Source of the DNA: Theocolax elegans
Lineage: Eukaryota; Arthropoda; Insecta; Hymenoptera; Cerocephalidae
Reading direction: 5' to 3'
NCBI GenBank assembly: GCA_026168455.1
Contig: CM047427.1
Location: 44,359,500-44,423,499 of the forward strand
DNA length: 64,000 nt
The translations under genes were made by a program, and so were the position numbers. Positions 55,436 to 64,000 of the stretch are shown one piece after another. Position 1 is the stretch's first letter, and each line of letters starts with the position of its first letter. The notes below the pieces were generated by a model, which did no database searches, was not told the origin of the DNA, and worked only from the letters and a program-made list of their open reading frames with translations.

Positions 55436-56285
55436 CTATTCTAGTGCCGAGAAGTGTCTCCGAGCCGCGGCCTTAAAACCCTTTAAAAAGGCCAGGCCAC
55501 GAATTCCTCTCGGCAAGAAGTTCCATGGAGGCGCACCTTGTACCTGTAGGGAGCGTTTACCCGTCTCGGTACGCATAGGGGGAGGTACAAGTTCTCTTGT
55601 AATCCCCCTCCAAATCCCCTGAGAGCACATCTAGAGAAGAGACTCTCCAGATACGCTGGAACTCGCATACGCACAATTTTGTACATGAGTACCGTCATAA
55701 AATACTATCTCCTAGAATTTGTGCGCAGCCACCCAAGAGAGTATCTGTGGGGCGTCACACGACCATCCCTCCTAATACCACAAACGTAACGCACAAAAGT
55801 ATTTTGTAAAATCTGTAATCGGTTTCTAATCTCTTACGAAGCATCCAACTTGACTAATGAACAATATTCTGTGTGGGGAAACAACAGCGCCTCGGCAAGC
55901 CGCTTTCTAAGAGCCTGAGTAGTGTATTTGCTAAAAAATTGCAGACTATACAATACTCTATTAACTTTTTTCGTGATATTATCCAAGATATTCCAAGATA
56001 GCTGCGAATCCAAAATCACACACTCTCCACCAACGGGATGTACACGCCACCACCCAAGTCATTGCCACGACTACTATGGTTGTAGAAGTCTGAACAAAGT
56101 TTACGGCAACCAAACAATATAGCTTGAATCTTAGAGGCGATAAGTTTGAGTGACGCGCACACAGTCCAATCCTGTATTTCAATTGCGATTCTCCGGAGCT
56201 TTGCTATCCCCCCACCCACATCAGAGTATGGGAGTTGCAAGTAAATTTGCAGATCATCTGCATACAAAACATGCGAGGCACCCAC
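55436..56285 (-). pseudogene. LINE-3: RT C-terminal fragment
   Basis: Minus frames in series: GASHVLYADDLQIYLQLPYS (about 56220-56285, YADD active site), WTVCASLKLIASKIQAILFG, LSWNILDNITKKVNRVLYSL and LRKRLAEALLFPHTEYCSLV (55840-56000), and then a C-terminal block MRVPAYLESLFSRCALRG... (55500-55690). This is the palm-to-thumb and C-terminal part of a LINE RT of the jockey/CR1/R1 broad group. The 5' part is missing and there are frameshifts at about 56000 and 55700. A TTTA-rich tail follows on the minus strand. Confidence 0.75.
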
Positions 56286-56305
56286 AGGATGAAATACGTT
56301 ACGTT

Positions 56306-57470
56306 AGGGAGAGAGATATGATATGATATGATATTTTATTGAGTTTTTGGGGTAGAGACCTCGTAAACACGAAAGTATACATACGTTGATTACAATGTTA
56401 ATAATAAAATAATATAATATAACAAACTAGAATAACAATATAAAAATAACAATAATAATAATAAAAGTGTAAAAATAAAAGTATAAACGAGTAAAAGAGC
56501 GCAGTGATAAAAACATAAAATTAGATAAAATTGAGTAAAGCGCAAAACGCAATAAAAGTTATAAAAAATAAACGCAAAACGCAAAATGCAGTAGTATATC
56601 ATTTGAAAACTTAAGAAATATAAATACTGCGACGGTTTATTACAAGCTAGAAGGTAAGCCTATCTCACTAATTATACTTAAATCACCCAAATCACCCAAA
56701 TCACTTATACGGAGACGGACTAGATTTTCGTTTCTCACTCTATCTTCCCATGCGATGGAGTCGAGACGAAGGAGGTGTTCAAAGATGAATGATTTGAAAG
56801 TGTTGAAATAAGTCGGATCGAATGATACAAAAGGGTATGAGTTTAGTTGTTTAGTGGCAGTGATGACAAATGACTTATGGAGTGATTCAGTACGAGGTGT
56901 TAAATAGGACAGCGGTTTAGGAGGATGACGAGATGAAAAACGTTGATCAGTAGAGCTATTGATTCTAATAAAATATTCTGAGAGGTAATGTGGTGAGTTG
57001 CCGGCCAGAATGCTGTAAGAAAGAGTACTGATGAAAAATAACCGCCTCGACTCCACCGATAACCAGCCCAGCTTCAATCTATATGGCGTCACGTGGTCAT
57101 ACCTACGTAGGTTACCCCAAACAAATCTGACGCAAGCGTTAAGTAGTCTCTGGAGCTTTAAATTTCTGGTCTGGTTCAAGTCGTTGTAGACTGCACAGGC
57201 ATAGTCGAAGTGAGGGAAAACTAAAGTTTCGACAAGGTGTTTACGAGTATTCCTGGAGAATGCCCGTCTATGAAAACGTAACGAACGTAAAATCCCATGC
57301 ACCCTCTGTGAGATTGACAAAATGTGCTTGGACCAGTCCAGAGTTGGCAGCAGCCAGACGCCCAATGATTTCACCTGGTTTTCATAGCGGAGACAATCGT
57401 TCAACAGCTTAACTCGCGGGGCAGTGGTTAGGTCTATACGCGAGATGTACGCCTTGCTGCCCAGGATCAT
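56306..57470 (-). mobile_element. LINE-2: 5'-truncated LINE 3' end inserted in Gypsy-1
   Basis: A coding region 57470-56640 followed (minus strand) by a ~330-bp 3' UTR and a terminal ATATC pentamer repeat (56310-56335), the short tandem tail typical of some jockey/I-group LINEs. It abuts the truncated RT of Gypsy-1 at about 57475, so it probably inserted there. Confidence 0.75.
56640..57470 (-). pseudogene. LINE-2 RT C-terminal part (276 codons open)
   Basis: An unbroken frame with the LINE RT thumb and C-terminal pattern: SLGVWLLPTLDWSKHILSIS, VHGILRSLRFHRRAFSRNT, LVETLVFPHFDYACAVYND, LQRLLNACVRFVWG, then YLSEYFIRINSSTDQRFSSR and a C-terminal tail. The active site (YADD) is missing because the copy is 5'-truncated. 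The first ATG (57468-57470) is at the truncation point and is not a true start. It is related in type to LINE-3 but not in sequence. A pseudogene by truncation, despite the open frame. Confidence 0.82.
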
Positions 57471-57754
57471 TTCTTTGTTACTAGAAAAACAGGTGACGTA
57501 TAATTGGAACTTGATGGTTCAATTATGTCTCCTTCAATCATTTCTTTTAATTGTTTATCAAGTTCGCTTTTGAGAGCATGAGGAAATCTATATGGCTTAG
57601 CTGTGATTGGTATGTCGTCGTCAGTCGGTATCTTATGTTCTATAGCATTTGTCACGCCTAATTTTTCTCCTTTTAGACAGAAACAATCCGAATATTTATC
57701 AATTAAATTTTCTATAGATTGTCTTTGTTCCTCGACCATTTTATCAAAATGCAA
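57467..57754 (-). pseudogene. Gypsy-1 RT N-terminus, truncated
   Basis: The minus frame reads IENLIDKYSDCFCLKGEKLG, HKIPTDDDIPITAKPYRFPH, LDKQLKEMIEGDIIEPSSSN and YTSPVFLVTKK. This is the conserved entry of Ty3/Gypsy RT (the H-x-I...P-x-R-P...I-x-P-S-x-S/P pattern). It breaks exactly after LVTKK, where LINE-2 begins, so no catalytic Asp is present. It follows the linker in the same pol region through a frame change at about 57760-57835. It is inactive. Confidence 0.82.
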
Positions 57755-57833
57755 GGCTACTTTTAACCGTTCATTACGATTAAGTGTACTTGTATCCTCC
57801 GTTATGTTAAGTATCCTCGCTTCAGATCGATTG

Positions 57834-58613
57834 TCAGCAATGTCGTGTATGTCTGTTATTCATTTCGTTTTCATGTATGGCTTCAACAAATTCACTTCGT
57901 AAATTTTCGTTTATTACTCGTTCATTCAATAAAAAGTCGCTAGGGTCCCCATTCTGTTCATTTTCTTCCTGTATGTTAATTAAATTCTCATTATTTATCT
58001 CATTTTCAGCTTCTTCAGTTCCTTGTTTGTTTATCCATAATATTTCGGTTCTCGGGATAGTATCTAACTTTTCCCCCGACATAACCAATTCTTCGTTATT
58101 CAACTTACAAACATAACTAACATTTTTATCACGAGGTCCGCATTTATCGCCCTCATTGATTTCGTAATCCGGTCGTACTTGACAATTCAACTTTTCATCA
58201 ACAAAATCTTTCTTATTTTCACGAGGTCCGCATTTATCGCCCTCCTCGATTTCATAATCCATTTGTACTTTACAATTCATCTTTTTGTCAACAAAATTTT
58301 CCTTATTTTCACGAGGTCCCCGTTTATCGCCCTCCTCGATTTCATAATCCATTTGTACTTGACAATTATTAACTGTTTTATCCCATAAATTTTCTGCATT
58401 TTTTATTTCATTTTCAATATCATACTTCAGGTCAACTTCGTTTTCATAATTAGTACAGGATGGACTCTCAGCCATCCTATCGAACAATAGTGCTTCAATA
58501 ATACCATAATTTTCAGTAATTTTATCAAATTTTTCTTTAATACGTGGCTCAGTCACAACACATATCCGTGGCTGCGCTTTTCCATTATTTAATTGTAATC
58601 GTTCTTCCTTCAT
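57834..58613 (-). pseudogene. Gypsy-1 pol linker with three 30-residue repeats
   Basis: An acidic, Asn/Glu-rich frame between the protease and RT parts. Residues about 84-165 hold three tandem copies of a 30-residue unit, NC-x-V-x-x-DYEI-x-EGDK-x-GPR-x-x-K-x-x-FVD-x-K. No enzymatic motif is seen. A spacer of this kind is unusual in Gypsy-type pol, and the repeats look like recent slippage or duplication at the DNA level (58140-58380). It probably starts upstream in the protease frame. Confidence 0.7.
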
Positions 58614-58724
58614 TAATCCATAACAATTTTCACTTGCTTTACATGTATTATTCTTTAGATCCGACTCCTCGTCGATCTGATGTACTTGTATTTCGTAATT
58701 TTTATAATCGTCATATAACTCTTG

Positions 58725-59333
58725 TTATTTTTCACTGTGATTGTATAGGTTTTTGTCGTTGCCATTTTGATTTCTTTCATTTTTTTGTTCTTGCTCGAAG
58801 ATTTCATACGATTCGTTTGTGTCAAATTTTATAAACGTTTCATCATTTTCGTGTAATTGAAAATCACTTGACGTTTCTGAGTCACTATCGGTATAATTAT
58901 AAAATCTTGAATTTTTCATGTTCGTATAATCATTGTTTTCCCTTGGTTTTGGCATATATCGTATTGATTTTTGGTCATAATTTTCGATATCCTCCATTAT
59001 ATAAATCGATTCATCCGTTTGCATATTATTTGCATTTTCAAAGGGGAGGATTAATCCGTTAAATTCTAAATATTGTTCCAAATAATTGATTTTTGCATCG
59101 TTTCTACGGAAAAAATCGGTGCCTAAGATTCCGTCTTGTTGTATAGGGAACGAATCATGTACTAAATTGAGTTCCACGGGAGATCCTTCGAAATCTATTC
59201 TAATTTTACCACGAGTAGCTAATGAGTGGTCAGTTATGCCTTTTAACAATATAATACCATTTTCGTCAATTTTTACGCGAGAGTCTACCTTTGACTCTTT
59301 AATTAGACTCACCGATGCTCCTGTATCTAGCAA
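58725..59333 (-). pseudogene. Gypsy-1 aspartic protease, lower duplicated copy
   Basis: LDTGASVSLI at the start is the retroviral-type aspartic protease active site (D-T-G), and GILGTDFFRR near residues 68-77 is the conserved second motif (G-I-L-G-x-D). The domain is ~100 residues and would act as a dimer to mature Gag-Pol. A polar linker rich in Asp/Glu/Asn follows (RENN..., DSETSSDFQLHEN). It is part of the duplicated unit; its twin is 60523-60858. The frame enters from gag by a -1 shift (see 59408-59413). Confidence 0.85.
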
Positions 59334-59404
59334 GAATTTTAACGGACGTCTTAACTGACCGGTATCGAATATTACGACCGGGGCTGAACTTTGTTGGCTT
59401 AAAT

Positions 59405-60523
59405 TTATTTTCGCGGTGCGGAGGGGACGTTTGAGCGGGTTTCCGCGCTCGAAGTAGAGGGAATTTGATTCGTAGCCTCTCTCTCGACCCTCCTCGGAGA
59501 GAGAGTATCGGTGTTTCCTTGATTTTGATTTCCTTCTCTTATTTCTCTTTGTAACTTATAACAATCGCGCTTTATGTGACCGGGTTTTCCGCAATGGAAA
59601 CAAGTAACTGGTGATCTTATATTATTATTCGATTCGTTATTAATATATCGTGATTCTTGGGAAGTTGGATTAACCGGCTCGCGCACACCGCGAGTCCCGG
59701 AATTAATTCCCTGATCTTCTTTGTTAAATTGCTGCGATGAATATTTATTATTATTATAGCGAACAAAGGAATCATTTTTATCTCTATCTCTATTTGGTAA
59801 AAATTCCGTCTGTTTTTGATACTCGTTCCAACCACCAAATTGTAAATTCGGTCTATTATAATTACGACTGTTATCCGAGCGATTTTGTGGGCTGTATGAA
59901 CTGTTTATGGGATTGCATCGGTTGTTATTATCGGAAAATCTTTCCGCAAAACTTCGTGCTAATTTGAAACAATTTATGGTTCCATGTCCAGTCTTAGAAC
60001 AATATTGACATACGATCGGAGAGTTATTCGAAATATAGTTTACTTTACGCGTTTCTCGAGTTGAACGAAAACGAGCCTCTTCTCGGCTCGGCGTCTCCTC
60101 GTCCAAAACGCTACAAGCGAACTCGCGCTCCACCTCGAGCGCTTGTTCACGAGCTTGTTTTATAGAACTCGGAGTCCCTAAACGCGCACGAATTTCCCAA
60201 CGAAGCCCTTTTAAAAAGAATTTTAAACAATCTCGCCTTAGTTCAAGCATGAAATGATCTGCTATCGCGACTCGTCCCTCTCTGTCGGCCGCTTTGACTA
60301 TTTCATTTTTTTGTTCTTGCTCGTAGATTTCATACGATTCGTTTGTGTCAAATTTTATAAACGTTTCATCATTTTCGTGTAATTGAAAATCACTTGACGT
60401 TTCTGAGTCACTATCGGTATAATTATAAAATCTTGAATTTTTCATGTTCGTATAACCATTGTTTTCCCTTGGTTTTGGCATATATCGTATTGATTTTCGG
60501 TCATAATTTTCGATATCCTCCAT
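59405..60523 (-). pseudogene. chimeric linker-gag frame created by the duplication
   Basis: The frame begins in the post-protease linker (starting IENYDRKSIRYMPKPREN), crosses the duplication junction after EQEQKNE, and continues as gag (KAADREGRVAIADHFM..., CCHC knuckles CQYCSKTGHGTINC and CFHCGKPGHIKRDC) to a stop at 59405-59407. The in-frame junction is seen. Whether it is translated is unknown; it lacks gag's N-terminus. Differences from the upper gag copy are a handful of substitutions, so the event is young. Confidence 0.85.
59408..59413 (-). other. possible -1 frameshift site, lower copy
   Basis: The gag frame ends CGA AAA TAA; slipping back one base on the A run opens the protease frame (ATA AAT TTA...). 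The same site is at 60933-60938 in the upper copy. Consistent with gag-pol -1 frameshifting, but not demonstrated. Confidence 0.5.
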
Positions 60524-60858
60524 TATATAATCGATTCATCCGTTTGCATATTATTTGCATTTTCAAAGGGGAGGATTAATCCGTTAAATTCTAAATATTG
60601 TTCCAAATAATTGATTTTTGCATCGTTTCTACGGAAAAAATCGGTGCCTAAGATTCCGTCTTGTTGTATAGGGAACGAATCATGTACTAAATTGAGTTCC
60701 ACGGGAGATCCTTCGAAATCTATTCTAATTTTACCACGAGTAGCTAATGAGTGGTCAGTTATGCCTTTTAACAATATAATACCATTTTCGTCAATTTTTA
60801 CGCGAGAGTCTACCTTTGACTCTTTAATTAGACTCACCGATGCTCCTGTATCTAGCAA
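60523..60858 (-). pseudogene. Gypsy-1 aspartic protease, upper duplicated copy
   Basis: The same protease domain as 58725-59333 (LDTGASVSLI and GILGTDFF present). A single-base deletion near 60530 ends the frame just after the domain (DESII instead of DESIYIM), so in this copy protease and downstream linker are out of frame. The protease core itself looks unharmed. Confidence 0.85.
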
Positions 60859-60929
60859 GAATTTTAACGGACGTCTTAACTGACCGGTATCGAATATTAC
60901 GACCGGGGCTGAACTTTGTTGGCTTAAAT

Positions 60930-63123
60930 TTATTTTCGCGGTGCGGAGGGGACGTTTGAGCGGGTTTCCGCGCTCGAAGTAGAGGGAATTTGATTCGTAG
61001 CCTCTCTCTCGACCCTCCTCGGAGAGAGAGTATCGGTGTTTCCTTGATTTTGATTTCCTTCTCTTATTTCTCTTTGTAACTTATAACAATCGCGCTTTAT
61101 GTGACCGGGTTTTCCGCAATGGAAACAAGTAACTGGTGATCTTATATTATTATTCGATTCGTTATTAATATATCGTGATTCTTGGGAAGTTGGATTAACC
61201 GGCTCGCGCACACCGCGAGTCCCGGAATTAATTCCCTGATCTTCTTTGTTAAATTGCTGCGATGAATATTTATTATTATTATAGCGAACAAAGGAATCAT
61301 TTTTATCTCTATCTCTATTTGGTAAAAATTCCGTCTGTTTTTGATACTCGTTCCAACCACCAAATTGTAAATTCGGTCTATTATAATTACGACTGTTATC
61401 CGAGCGATTTTGTGGGCTGTATGAACTGTTTATGGGATTGCATCGGTTGTTATTATCGGAAAATCTTTCCGCAAAACTTCGTGCTAATTTGAAACAATTT
61501 ATGGTTCCATGTCCAGTCTTAGAACAATATTGACATACGATCGGAGAGTTATTCGAAATATAGTTTACTTTACGCGTTTCTCGAGTTGAACGAAAACGAG
61601 CCTCTTCTCGGCTCGGCGTCTCCTCGTCCAAAACGCTACAAGCGAACTCGCGCTCCACCTCGAGCGCTTGTTCACGAGCTTGTTTTATAGAACTCGGAGT
61701 CCCTAAACGCGCACGAATTTCCCAACGAAGCCCTTTTAAAAAGAATTTTAAACAATCTCGCCTTAGTTCAATCATGAAATGATCTGCTATCGCGACTCGT
61801 CCCTCTCTGTCGGCTGCTTTGACTTTTTCATTTTTTATTTCTTGTAACCGATTAAAATAAGCAACGACTGTCTCATTGTTTTTCTGTTTTAATTTAGCAA
61901 GTTCTCCCGTCCACTCGTAATATGTTTTTATCGATCCAAAGGTGTTTTCGAAAAAATCGGATATCTCTTTGATAGAATTAAAATTTTCTTCGCGCGCACA
62001 AGTAAAAGCTTCCCCATATAAACGCATTCGGATAAGTTTTGTTAGTTCTTTCTCGTACTCCGACGGTAAAATTTCTTTTGCTTCATTGCATCCGTCCAAA
62101 AATTGTGATAAATTTATGTTATGAAAGTTAAACCGCGGTATTAAATCTAGAGCGTCCTTTAGCGATAAACCTCGAATTTGAGACGTCATTGTTTTATTAT
62201 TAATTTGTTTTTTAACTTCACACCTATCTAATTTTTTTGGTTTTGTTCCGGTGTTTGTTCTTAATTCGTCTAAATTAATTTTATTAAATAATTCGTCTTT
62301 AATGTTAGAAGTGTTTGCTTGTTCGGGTGATCTTTTAATTAATTGATTATCGAAGGGAATTGTAAAATCTGTCGCGCCTTGAATTAGTTTTTCGTCGAGT
62401 ACTTTGCCGTGTCTGTCACTAGTGCCTTTGCTTCCTCAGTCTCTTTTTCCATCGGTCCGGAAAAAATATTTAACGCGCCTTTAATCTTATTTATGATACC
62501 TTGAAAAGTTGTCCCTTTTTTTACACTTTCTTGTAAACTATCTACGATTTTAGGTTCCTCGAGATAAGAATCTAACAACTCTTTTTTTACTTCAGTCGCG
62601 AGCCGTTTTCTTACCGAGCTTATAACGTTATCCGGTGTTAAAATCAATGGTTCATATGGACGATAAATTGGGGCTGGCGTACTAAAATTTACAGGATTAT
62701 TCGCGATAAGTTCTTCTTGTTCTTCGTAATTCAAAACTGCGGGTTTTAAACTAAAATGTTTTACGCGTGTGGGAGTAATTATTGTGTCTTCTTGTTCGTC
62801 TTCACTAACTTCGGAAATAGAAAGATCATGTGGAAACAAAGGGTCTCTATATTCAAAATCGCGAGGTATTTCTATAGATAATGAAATATTTGCTGCACTT
62901 TTTTCTAGTCTATCCTTTAAATTAAATAATTTATTTCTTTTGTCAAATTTTGCACTGTTTCCCTAGGAGTTTTAGTTAAATCGAGAGTCTCGAGAGTCTG
63001 AACTCTTTCTTTGCATAAATTTAATAATGTATCATTCATAGAAAATTCTAAACTCGTGTTTCTTTGTTTATTTACATAACAATCAGTATTTTTAGGCGAA
63101 CCTGACATTTTACTTCTAAACAC
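60930..63123 (-). pseudogene. Gypsy-1 gag, frameshifted N-terminus
   Basis: The main frame 62189-60930 has a helical capsid-like part (LIRMRLYGEAFTCAREENF, FENTFGSIKTYYEWTGELAK, AYFNRLQEIKNEKV), a basic stretch, two CCHC knuckles CQYCSKTGHGTINC and CFHCGKPGHIKRDC, and a Ser/Pro-rich end. Upstream the frame is open without ATG to about 62400. Earlier pieces lie in other frames: 62839-62384 (acidic, with EDEQEDTIITPTRVKHFSLK) and 63123-62917, which holds the likely start MSGSPKNTDCYV near 63108. Gag would package the element RNA into virus-like particles. At least two frameshifts (near 62930 and 62385) inactivate it as read. Confidence 0.85.
60933..60938 (-). other. possible -1 frameshift site, upper copy
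   Basis: Same context as 59408-59413: the gag stop overlaps an A run that would let ribosomes move to the protease frame. Confidence 0.5.
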
Positions 63124-63164
63124 ATTATTCCTTTAATCTCTTTTTTTCTCTCAAAAATGTGAGT

Positions 63165-63182
63165 TTCCCGGCCGATGCACCA
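63165..63182 (-). promoter_or_regulatory. primer-binding site complementary to tRNA-Gly 3' end
   Basis: The minus strand reads TGGTGCATCGGCCGGGAA, which pairs with a 3' end TTCCCGGCCGATGCACCA, the sequence of tRNA-Gly(GCC) plus CCA. Position directly after the LTR and before gag is right for minus-strand primer binding. Confidence 0.8.
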
Positions 63183-63929
63183 AATTTAATTATAATAATT
63201 AATACAATCTGTCACGTCCAGACTTGCACCAATCACTATAAAAAATATTACAAGAAGGCAAATGGTTAATAAACCATTCGCGTTCCTTTCGCTCTTGTTT
63301 GACTAGGATTAGCCTTACGTCTCCGGGAGTAGCGAGCGAAGTTATTTTGAGAGTAGAGATGCAGGATATAATGTGGGATAAATAAAATAATATATGTTTT
63401 ATTTCGTATTAATCATGCATTATTTATTTAAATATAATATGCTGTTTTCCTTTAAATGAACACGTGCAACTAAATTATTACAGCTTTTTCAGCAAATTCA
63501 CACTATTTTATTAACAATTGTATAAATTTATTTAAGTCAAATAACGATTTTAATTTTGATTAAATAAACAAGTGTGCGGCGAACACGTTAACACATTATA
63601 GAATAAAATATTCGCAAGGTTATTTTATTATAAACATTAATGATTAATAATCGAAATAAGAATCATTATAAATAAATGCAGATTAAATTAAAAATTGTTG
63701 TCGTTTATAACATGAATTATAGTTAATAAATTGCAATTCAAACCGTGAATATTTCAAATCAAATGCAATGCAACGAATAATTATTATAAATAAATTGTAG
63801 TATCAAATAATAATTGTTTTAAAAGAAAACGGTTGGTTCAGCAATCGAAATAACATGAAATATCAGGTTTGCCTTTACGAATAATACAAGCGTATAGATA
63901 GCCGAAAAGAATATACCTTAGGTACCCAA
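63183..63929 (-). repeat. Gypsy-1 5' LTR (outer end unresolved) and AT-rich flank
   Basis: The LTR should end at about 63183-63186, just before the primer site. A GC-richer block (63215-63350) with TATA-like and leader-like parts fits an LTR. No second copy is present to fix its length. Sequence from about 63400 onward is AT-rich and may be LTR or flank. Confidence 0.55.
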
Positions 63930-63940
63930 ATATATAGATA

Positions 63941-63999
<59 letters not shown>

Positions 64000-64000
64000 A
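63930..64000. repeat. TA/TG microsatellite
   Basis: TATATA... passing into TGTGTG... at the window end. Confidence 0.95.

Larger units (their letters stand above)
58776..61826 (-). repeat. 1525-bp internal tandem duplication in Gypsy-1
   Basis: Lower unit about 58776-60301, upper unit about 60301-61826, nearly identical with few substitutions and one 1-bp deletion (near 60530). Junctions carry a shared TTTCATTTTTT microhomology. The duplication fuses the post-protease linker (EQEQKNE) to the middle of gag (KAADREGR). Confidence 0.9.
57471..64000 (-). mobile_element. Gypsy-1: Ty3/Gypsy-type LTR element, 3'-truncated, with internal duplication
   Basis: Minus-strand order from high to low coordinates: LTR (right part of the window, outer edge not resolved), primer-binding site, gag with two CCHC knuckles, protease, a long linker, start of RT, then a break by LINE-2. 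Downstream RT core, RNase H, integrase and the second LTR are absent here. A ~1525-bp segment (gag 3' part through protease) is tandemly duplicated. There are frameshifts in gag and linker. Confidence 0.85.

Noticed and set aside
56390..56602. Hydrophobic 70-codon minus frame
   Set aside because: AT-rich 3' UTR of LINE-2; Leu/Phe/Tyr bias comes from composition.
57877..58388. Plus-strand frames over the linker region, one with a repeated FIALLDFIIHLYF-type hydrophobic peptide
   Set aside because: Antisense of the 30-residue acidic repeats in the Gypsy-1 linker.

Overview
The window looks like a piece of an insect nuclear genome, probably hymenopteran and possibly an ant. It is strongly AT-rich, eukaryotic, and made almost entirely of arthropod-type transposable elements: Penelope-like elements (PLEs), piggyBac, Ty3/Gypsy-type and solo LTRs, R1-like and jockey/CR1-like LINEs, and tRNA- and 5S-derived SINEs. 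No intact host gene could be recognised. The organism call is inference; only the element types are read from the sequence.

Layout. 1-0.5 kb: the 3' part of a transposon-associated gene. 0.57-4.4 kb: PLE-1 (minus) with inverted terminal repeats, split by a solo LTR and a tRNA-SINE, each with a target-site duplication. 6.5-11.7 kb: nested PLEs. An old PLE-4 surrounds an intact-looking PLE-2 (a 573-codon RT/GIY-YIG frame) and a remnant PLE-3, and a 5S-rRNA-derived SINE sits in the right arm. 12.7-18.5 kb: PLE-5 (minus), interrupted by a complete piggyBac element with TTAA duplications and 16-bp terminal inverted repeats. 18.5-19.3 kb: a further PLE piece. 19.5-20.3 kb: minisatellites. 21.0-21.6 kb: an unrecognised frameshifted ORF pair. 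21.7 kb: an assembly gap. 21.8-32.6 kb: a satellite with a ~100-bp monomer and ~300-bp higher order, plus two direct and two inverted copies of a ~1.1-1.5 kb AT-rich block. 33.5-37.6 kb: inverted PLE-type ends around a decayed piggyBac. 37.7-44.2 kb: foldbacks, degenerate repeats and R1-like LINE fragments. 46.8-47.3 kb: a PLE RT fragment. 49.3-50.6 kb: a second solo LTR carrying a SINE. 51.1-53.2 kb: a DNA-transposon-like unit with ~0.2-kb inverted repeats that encodes an uncharacterised protein. 53.6-57.5 kb: a decayed Gypsy pol fragment and two LINE fragments. 57.5-64 kb: a Gypsy-type element (minus) with a tRNA-Gly-type primer-binding site and a 1.5-kb internal tandem duplication.

Functional themes. 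The PLE terminal repeats carry short hammerhead-ribozyme-like motifs with a palindromic ACGU stem III. The nested insertions can be unpicked exactly: removing the solo LTR from PLE-1, or the piggyBac from PLE-5, reconnects the host reading frame. The window is best read as a transposon island whose insertion order can be reconstructed.
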